Below are positions 26,880 to 32,654 of a stretch of DNA of 32,654 nucleotides, one piece after another. The position numbers were made by a program, and so were the translations under genes. Below the pieces are notes generated by a model. That model saw only the letters and a list, made by a program, of their open reading frames with translations. It ran no database searches and was not told the origin of the DNA. The DNA is from an uncultured Bacteroidales bacterium (GTDB taxonomy: Bacteria; Bacteroidota; Bacteroidia; Bacteroidales; UBA932). Position 1 is the stretch's first letter. Each line of letters opens with the position of its first letter. The DNA lies in NCBI GenBank assembly GCA_905235775.1, contig CAJOMY010000003.1:1-32654 (forward strand). Reading direction: 5' to 3'.

Positions 26880-28082
26880 ATGAAAAAGATTGTTCTATTC
26901 GCCATTTCGCTGGCCGCTGCGTTTTGTCTCAGCGGCTGCGCCCAAAGCCCGGACTGGGTCACCACCTGGGCCACGGCCCTGCAGATTGCCGAGCCGCACA
27001 ACAATCCGCCCGAGCCCGGCCTGGAGGGCAATTCCTTCCGCCAGATCGTCCAGGTGTCGATCGGCGGCAAGACCCTCCGCCTGCACCTGTCGAACCTCTT
27101 CAACGAGGACGAGACCGAGATCCTCGGCGTGGAAATCGCCCGTGCCGCGACGATGGGCGACAGCCCCGAGATCGTGGAAGGCTCCACCGTGGAGCTGACT
27201 TTCGGCGGACAGCGCGCCTTCACGATGGCCCCCGGCGACGAGCTTGTCTCCGACCCGGCCGACTTCGCGCTCGCCGAACGCGAGAACCTCGCCGTCACCA
27301 TCCATTACGGCAAGATCTCCGCCACGCGCCTGACCAGTCACCCCGGTTCCCGCACGACCTCCTACATCGCCGCGGGCAACACCACGGACTTCTCGGAGCC
27401 GGTGGCCAGGACCGACCACTGGTACACCATCAGCGCCATCGACGTGATCCCGCTGCGCCCGAGCGCCGCGATTGCCGTGCTCGGCGACTCCATCACCGAC
27501 GGCCGCGGCACGACCACCAACGGTCAGGATCGCTGGACCGACCAGTTGTCCCGTTCCCTGCTCTCCGATCCCCGGACCCGCGACCTCGCCGTGCTGAACT
27601 TCGGCCTGGGCGGCAACTGCATCCTGCGGGGCGGCAACGGCCCCACGGCGCAGAGCCGCTACCAGCGTGATCTCTTCGGCCCGTGCGGCGTCAAGTATGT
27701 CATCCTTTTCGAGGGTACGAACGACCTCGGCGGCAGCCGGGACGGTGAGAAGACGGCCGAAGAGATCAAGGCCGTCTACCGGGACATCATCCGGGAGGCG
27801 CACAGCCGCGGCATCCAGGTATTCGGCGCCACCGTGACTTCCGCCGTGGGCAGCTTCTATCAGCGCGCCGGCGAGCACGAAAAGGGCCGTCAGGCACTGA
27901 ACGCCTGGATTCGCGAAAGCGGGGAATTCGACGCCGTGATCGATTTCGACGCGATCACCGCCGGTCCGGACGATCCGACCCGCATCAACCCGGCCTTCCT
28001 TTTCGAGAACGACTGGCTGCACCTCAACGCCGACGGCTACCGCCTGATGGGGACGAGCATCGACAGGAAGCTGTTCTATTGA
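26880..28082 (+). CDS. SGNH/GDSL-family hydrolase lipoprotein (possible carbohydrate esterase)
   Basis: Lipobox CLSGC|A; block I AVLGDSITDGRG; GTNDLGG; C-terminal DWLHLNADGYRLMG. Confidence 0.88.
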   Translation: MKKIVLFAISLAAAFCLSGCAQSPDWVTTWATALQIAEPHNNPPEPGLEGNSFRQIVQVSIGGKTLRLHLSNLFNEDETEILGVEIARAATMGDSPEIVEGSTVELTFGGQRAFTMAPGDELVSDPADFALAERENLAVTIHYGKISATRLTSHPGSRTTSYIAAGNTTDFSEPVARTDHWYTISAIDVIPLRPSAAIAVLGDSITDGRGTTTNGQDRWTDQLSRSLLSDPRTRDLAVLNFGLGGNCILRGGNGPTAQSRYQRDLFGPCGVKYVILFEGTNDLGGSRDGEKTAEEIKAVYRDIIREAHSRGIQVFGATVTSAVGSFYQRAGEHEKGRQALNAWIRESGEFDAVIDFDAITAGPDDPTRINPAFLFENDWLHLNADGYRLMGTSIDRKLFY

Positions 28083-28088
28083 CCTCCC

Positions 28089-28112
28089 GTCATTCCCGGC
28101 TTGAAGGGGAAT
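28089..28112. repeat. Second copy of the dispersed GTCATTCC palindromic repeat
   Basis: GTCATTCCCGGCTTGAAGGGGAAT; hairpin ATTCCC (28092-28097) / GGGAAT (28107-28112). Confidence 0.6.
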
Positions 28113-28126
28113 CTGTAAATATTTTG

Positions 28127-28135
28127 TATTTTTGC
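28127..28135 (+). promoter_or_regulatory. Bacteroidetes -7 element TATTTTTGC, only 5 nt from the downstream ATG
   Basis: TAnnTTTGC match ending at 28135; ATG at 28141. Confidence 0.55.
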
Positions 28136-28140
28136 AGACG

Positions 28141-31062
28141 ATGAAACGTCTGCGGACTATATGCTGCGGCGGGCTGCTCCTTCTGGGAACGGCCCTGCCG
28201 CTTTCCGCCCAGTTCTATACCCAGGGTGCAGATCCCGGCGCCCTGCGCTGGAACAGCATCGACACGCCGACCTGGCGGGTGATCTATCCCCGCGGACTGG
28301 ACTCGCTGGCGCGCGCCTATGCCGCGACGCTGGAACGCGTGTCCGGCCCGGTGGCGGGCACGATGGGCGTCCGCCCGAACGCCGCCTACGGCAACAGGAT
28401 GCCCGTCGTGCTGCACGCGCAGACGGCCTACGCCAACGGACTCGTGAGCTGGACGCCCCGGCGCATGGAGCTGCTGACCACGCCGGACGCCTTTCCCGAC
28501 AACTCGACCCCGTGGATGAGGCAGCTGTCCGTCCATGAGTCGCGCCATGTCGCGCAGATGCAGGCCGGCGCCATGAAACCCTACCGCTGGCTGAACGTCC
28601 TCGCGGGACAGCTGATTCCCGGGGGTATCGCCGCGATCTACGGCGGCCCGGCCTTCTTCGAAGGCGACGCCGTGGCTGCGGAGACGGCGCTGACGGCCTC
28701 CGGACGCGGGCGCACGGCCGATTTCCTCGAATACTACCGCGTGAGTTTCGCCGCCGGCGACTACCGCGACTATTGGCGCTGGCGCTATGGTTCGCAGCGC
28801 TGGTACACACCGGATTATTATCGCGCCGGCTACCTGGCCGTCGCCGGCATCCGGACGACCTTCGACGTGCCCGACCTGAGCGCACGTTTCTATCGCCGCA
28901 TCGCCGACCACGGCGGCGTCGCCTTCCTGAACTGGGACAAGACCGTCCGCGAAGCTACCGGGCTGCGTTTCAAGGACGCTTTCGCCACGGTGTGCGACAG
29001 CCTGCAGCGCTTCTGGGCGGCGGATGAGGCGGCCCGCGGGCCGTTCATGCCCGCGCAGACCGTCACCGCCGTGCCGCGTCGTTTCACCTCATACACCGGC
29101 TTGGAAAGCGTCGGGGACGACCTGTACGCCATCCAGTCCGGGCTCACGCAGCCCGACCGCCTGGTGCGCATCGGCCCGGACGGTCAGGTGCATCCGCTCA
29201 GGCTGCTGGGCGGCCAGATTTCCGAGCTCAAGTACAGTGCGGTCGTGGGCGGATTGTATTGGAGCGAGGTGGTGCGCGACGCGCGCTGGCCGCTTCGCTC
29301 CTGGTCGGTCATCCGCAAGTACGACGGATCGTCCGTGAGGACGTTGACACGCAAGACGCGCTACTACAACCCCGTTCCGGCACCGGACCGGCCGGTGCTG
29401 TCCGCGACCGGATATTCCGTCGAAGGCATCAGCCGCGTGGTCCTGCTGGACGCCGGGACCGGCGAGCCCCTTCGCGAGTGGGCCGCGCCCGCAGGCCTGC
29501 AGGTCGTCGAAACCGTCTGGCTGGGCGACGAGATCTTCGCCAGCGCCATCTCGGATGAGGGTTTCGGGCTCTACCGGGTCGCAGATTTCTCTCCGGTGCT
29601 TGCGCCCCGTCCGGTCCAGATTCATTCCCTGAGGGAGCAAGACGGCCGGCTGCTCTTCTCCAGCGACCTGACGGGCGTGAAGGAACTCTATGCCCTGGAT
29701 CCCTCCGACGGGCGGACGGAACGCCTGAGCTCGACGCGTTTCGGCGGCGACGATTTCCTGATCGTGCGGGACACCCTGTTTTACAATACCCTGCAGCCGG
29801 AAGGACGCCTCGTCCGCAAGACCGCCCTGCGCGACCTGGAGCCGCAGGAGGCCGATTTCTCGCAGCTGCCGCGTTACCCCTTCGCGGAGGAGCTCAGCGC
29901 CGGCGAGCCGGATCCGGTCGACTGGGACGCTCCCGTGGAGGTCGGCGACCCGCAGCCGTACAGCAAGCTGGCGCACCTGTTCCGCTTCCACTCGTGGCTG
30001 CCGTTCTACCTGGACTTCGACGGCGTCGAGTCCCTGTCGCTGGACGTCCTGACCCGGGATGCCGGCCTGGGCGCGACTGCCTTCTGGCAGAACGACCTGG
30101 GGTCCGGCTACGGCTTCGCCGGCTACCATGCCGCCCCCGTCGACGGCGTCTGGCGGCACTCCCTGCATGCCGATTTCACTTACACGGGCCTGTATCCCGT
30201 GATCGAAGCCCGCGTGGACTTCGGCGACCGGAACGCGTTGGACTATTACCTCGAGCGCAATGAGGAGCAGAAGACCCTTGCCCTGAAGAGCAACCCGCGC
30301 GGGACGCCTTCCGTGTCCGGAACCCTGCGCAGCTATATCCCCTGGGTGTTTTCTTCCGGGGGGTGGCAGCGCGGCGTCGTGCCCACGGTCGCGCTCTATT
30401 GGAACAACGACCGCTTCTCGGACGGCAGTCCCATGCACCGCACGACCGCGAGCCTGCGCGCTTACACCATCCAGCATACGCCGCCGTCGCGGGTCTATCC
30501 GCGTTTCGGACTCGGTGCCGAGCTGGGCTACAGTTTCCGCTGGACCTCCTCGCTCATCGCCCCGTCGGCGTACGCCTACCTGTACGGCTACCTGCCCGGC
30601 CTGCACGAGACGCACGGCCTGCGCTGGAGCGCGCTGCTGTCCCACCGCTTCGACGGTTTGTTCAGCGAGACCTACGCCAACGTGGCACCGCGCGGCTTCC
30701 CGTTCGCGGTCGCGTCCCGCCTCGCATCCTACCCGAACCAGTTCAAAGCGGCGGCGGACTACAAACTCCCCTTGATTCCCGTGGACCGTGCCGTGCTGGG
30801 CCCCGTGGCCTACCTGCGCAATTTCGAGCTTACGCTGCACGGCGACTGGACCGCTTTCTCCTCGCAGCAGCGGAAGGGTTCCCTGTTCAGCGTCGGGGCC
30901 GATCTGGCCGCGGTGCTGGGCAATCTCCTCTGGGTGCCGTACCCGACGCGCATCGGCGTGTCGTACAACTACAACGGCGGCCCTTCCTACACAGACCTCG
31001 CCGCGCAGGAACTGCCGGTGCAGCGGCACGTTTTCTCGCTGATCTTTTCCGTGGAAATGTGA
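28141..31062 (+). CDS. Exported protein with N-terminal HExxH (gluzincin-like) domain, central beta-propeller-like region and C-terminal outer-membrane-barrel-like region
   Basis: Signal peptide MKRLRTICCGGLLLLGTALPLSAQ; HESRHVAQMQ (HExxH at 28534-28548) followed by FFEGDAVAAE; aromatic-rich C-terminus ending FSLIFSVEM. Confidence 0.75.
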   Translation: MKRLRTICCGGLLLLGTALPLSAQFYTQGADPGALRWNSIDTPTWRVIYPRGLDSLARAYAATLERVSGPVAGTMGVRPNAAYGNRMPVVLHAQTAYANGLVSWTPRRMELLTTPDAFPDNSTPWMRQLSVHESRHVAQMQAGAMKPYRWLNVLAGQLIPGGIAAIYGGPAFFEGDAVAAETALTASGRGRTADFLEYYRVSFAAGDYRDYWRWRYGSQRWYTPDYYRAGYLAVAGIRTTFDVPDLSARFYRRIADHGGVAFLNWDKTVREATGLRFKDAFATVCDSLQRFWAADEAARGPFMPAQTVTAVPRRFTSYTGLESVGDDLYAIQSGLTQPDRLVRIGPDGQVHPLRLLGGQISELKYSAVVGGLYWSEVVRDARWPLRSWSVIRKYDGSSVRTLTRKTRYYNPVPAPDRPVLSATGYSVEGISRVVLLDAGTGEPLREWAAPAGLQVVETVWLGDEIFASAISDEGFGLYRVADFSPVLAPRPVQIHSLREQDGRLLFSSDLTGVKELYALDPSDGRTERLSSTRFGGDDFLIVRDTLFYNTLQPEGRLVRKTALRDLEPQEADFSQLPRYPFAEELSAGEPDPVDWDAPVEVGDPQPYSKLAHLFRFHSWLPFYLDFDGVESLSLDVLTRDAGLGATAFWQNDLGSGYGFAGYHAAPVDGVWRHSLHADFTYTGLYPVIEARVDFGDRNALDYYLERNEEQKTLALKSNPRGTPSVSGTLRSYIPWVFSSGGWQRGVVPTVALYWNNDRFSDGSPMHRTTASLRAYTIQHTPPSRVYPRFGLGAELGYSFRWTSSLIAPSAYAYLYGYLPGLHETHGLRWSALLSHRFDGLFSETYANVAPRGFPFAVASRLASYPNQFKAAADYKLPLIPVDRAVLGPVAYLRNFELTLHGDWTAFSSQQRKGSLFSVGADLAAVLGNLLWVPYPTRIGVSYNYNGGPSYTDLAAQELPVQRHVFSLIFSVEM

Positions 31063-31097
31063 ATCGTGGCGAATTTTCGCTAACTTTATGCCCCGGT

Positions 31098-32060
31098 ATG
31101 AAACGCTCGACCCTCATATTGCTCTTGCTGCCGCTCTTGCTGGCGGGCTGCCGGGCACGCGGTCCGCAGACCCCTGCGGCGTCGCAGCTGCGCGACTTTC
31201 CGGTGCCCGAAATCCCGACGGTCTATGTCGATCCGGACGAGCGGCGGGAGTGGCTCCTGGACCACTACTGGGACGCCTTTCTCGCCGGAGACGGCCGTTG
31301 CGACAGCGGAGCCGTGCTGGGGGTGCGACGCGCCGACGTGGAAGGGCAGGTGGCCGCATACGCCCAGGTGCTCGAAATGATTCCGCTCCCGGAGGCGCAG
31401 CGGAAGATGCGGCAGTTCTTCTCGAAAGTGGAGGCGCGCCAGGCCGCCGACACGGTCTCGCACGTCTTCCTGCTGATGGAGGAGATCGTCTCCAAATATC
31501 TCTACGACCCCAATTCCCCGGTGCGTGACGAAGATCTCTATCTTCCTTATGTCGAAGGACTTGCGAATTCTCCCTACACCCGGGAGGCAGCGCGTCCCGG
31601 CTATGCCTACGAAGCCCGCATGTGCGCCCTCGCGCCGGTCGGCTCCGTGGCCCCGGACTTCCGCTTCACGGATGCGCGCGGCCGTACCCGCAGCCTGCAC
31701 GGCGTGAAGGCCGGCAGCACCCTGCTCTTCTTCAGCAACCCCGGCTGCCATGCCTGTCTGGACATCATCAACACCCTGCTCTCCGTGCCCGGGCTGGACA
31801 GCCGCATCGCCCGCGGCGATTTCGCGGTGGTCAACGTTTACATCGACGAGGACCTCGACGCCTGGCGCGCCTATGAGCCCAACTACCCGCGCAACTGGCT
31901 GTGCGGCTACGATCCCGACGGTCTCGTGCGCTCCGACCGGATCTACAACGTCCGGGCGATTCCGTCCTTGTACCTGCTGGATGCGGAGAAGCGCATCCTC
32001 ATGAAAGACGCCCCCGTGGAGCGGGTCGTCTCCTGGCTGCAAAACCAACAAAATCAATAA
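31098..32060 (+). CDS. Thioredoxin-fold lipoprotein (DUF5106/TlpA-like)
   Basis: Lipobox LLLAGC|R; DFRFTDARGRTRSLHGVKAGSTLLFFSNPGCHACLDIINTLL (CxxC = CHAC); IPSLYLLDAEKRILMKDA. Confidence 0.8.
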   Translation: MKRSTLILLLLPLLLAGCRARGPQTPAASQLRDFPVPEIPTVYVDPDERREWLLDHYWDAFLAGDGRCDSGAVLGVRRADVEGQVAAYAQVLEMIPLPEAQRKMRQFFSKVEARQAADTVSHVFLLMEEIVSKYLYDPNSPVRDEDLYLPYVEGLANSPYTREAARPGYAYEARMCALAPVGSVAPDFRFTDARGRTRSLHGVKAGSTLLFFSNPGCHACLDIINTLLSVPGLDSRIARGDFAVVNVYIDEDLDAWRAYEPNYPRNWLCGYDPDGLVRSDRIYNVRAIPSLYLLDAEKRILMKDAPVERVVSWLQNQQNQ

Positions 32061-32064
32061 CATC

Positions 32065-32654
32065 ATGGCTATCAACAGAAAACTCTGGGGCAGGACCCCC
32101 GACGGCAAGCCCATCTACAAGTACACCCTGACCAACGCCAGCGGCGCCTCCGTGGTGCTCGGCAGCGTGGGCGCCGCGATCGTGAGCGTCAATGTGCCTG
32201 ACAAGAACGGCAAACTGGGCGACGTCGCCCTCGGATACGGCAAGGCCGGGCAGTATTTCCACGACGGCCCGTACCTGGGCAAATGCCCGGGCCGCTTCGC
32301 CAACCGCATCGCGAAGGGCCGCTTCACCCTCGACGGCAAGACCTACACGCTCCCGGTCAACAACGGTCCCAACCACCTGCACGGTGGTCCGGAGGGCTTC
32401 TCGGAGCAGGTCTGGGACTCCCGCAAGCGCAAGGGCGGCGTGGAGTTCAAGTACGTCTCCGCGGACGGCGAGATGGGCTATCCCGGCCAGGTCGTCGTCG
32501 TGGCGCGCTATGAGTGGAGCGAGGAGAACGAGCTCCGCCTCACCTTCAGCGCCAGGACGGACAAGCGCACGGTGATCAACCTGACGAACCACGCCTACTT
32601 CAACCTCAACGGCGGCGGTTCCATCCTGCGCCAGTTCCTGAAGCTGAACTGCTC
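32065..32654 (+). CDS. galM: Aldose 1-epimerase (galactose mutarotase), 3' end truncated by the window edge
   Basis: VVLGSVGAAIVSVNVPDKNGKLGDVALGYGKAGQY...GKCPGRFANRIAKGRFTLDGKTYTLPVNNGPNHLHGG...VINLTNHAYFNLNG. Confidence 0.92.
   Translation, partial: MAINRKLWGRTPDGKPIYKYTLTNASGASVVLGSVGAAIVSVNVPDKNGKLGDVALGYGKAGQYFHDGPYLGKCPGRFANRIAKGRFTLDGKTYTLPVNNGPNHLHGGPEGFSEQVWDSRKRKGGVEFKYVSADGEMGYPGQVVVVARYEWSEENELRLTFSARTDKRTVINLTNHAYFNLNGGGSILRQFLKLNC

Noticed and set aside
29089-31029. 646-aa antisense ORF in the HExxH protein gene
   Set aside because: Composition artefact; no independent start signals.

Overview
Apart from its first ~1.27 kb, this window looks like a high-GC Bacteroidales-type genome. 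It has TAnnTTTG promoters, SusC/SusD, a hybrid two-component regulator, DUF5683 and BACON-like proteins, and few Shine-Dalgarno sites. Bases 1-~1270 look like a different organism (Verrucomicrobiota/Kiritimatiellota-like). They carry a PPC-like repeat surface protein, a canonical sigma70 promoter (TTGACT-N18-TATAAT), a GGAGG Shine-Dalgarno, and the N-terminus of a V-type ATPase subunit E. That N-terminus is fused in frame, at about 1261-1278, to what looks like the C-terminus of a galactokinase, so the left edge is probably a chimeric assembly join. The rest contains: ychF; a CpXC protein; a YeiH-family transporter with a small membrane protein; uxuA plus an SDR (glucuronate branch); a three-gene operon of exported proteins of unknown function; and a glucuronoxylan-oligosaccharide utilisation locus (GH43, GPH symporter, GH115, hybrid two-component regulator, SusC, SusD, GH67 lipoprotein, SGNH lipoprotein). 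Downstream are a large HExxH/beta-propeller/barrel-like exported protein, a thioredoxin-fold lipoprotein, and a partial galM. The least explained signal is a pair of intergenic elements, after ychF and after the SDR gene. In each, the last ~17-18 nt of the gene are repeated as a perfect inverted copy just past the stop codon, followed by a similar G/C-rich hairpin cassette. No tRNA, rRNA, CRISPR array or transposase was recognised.
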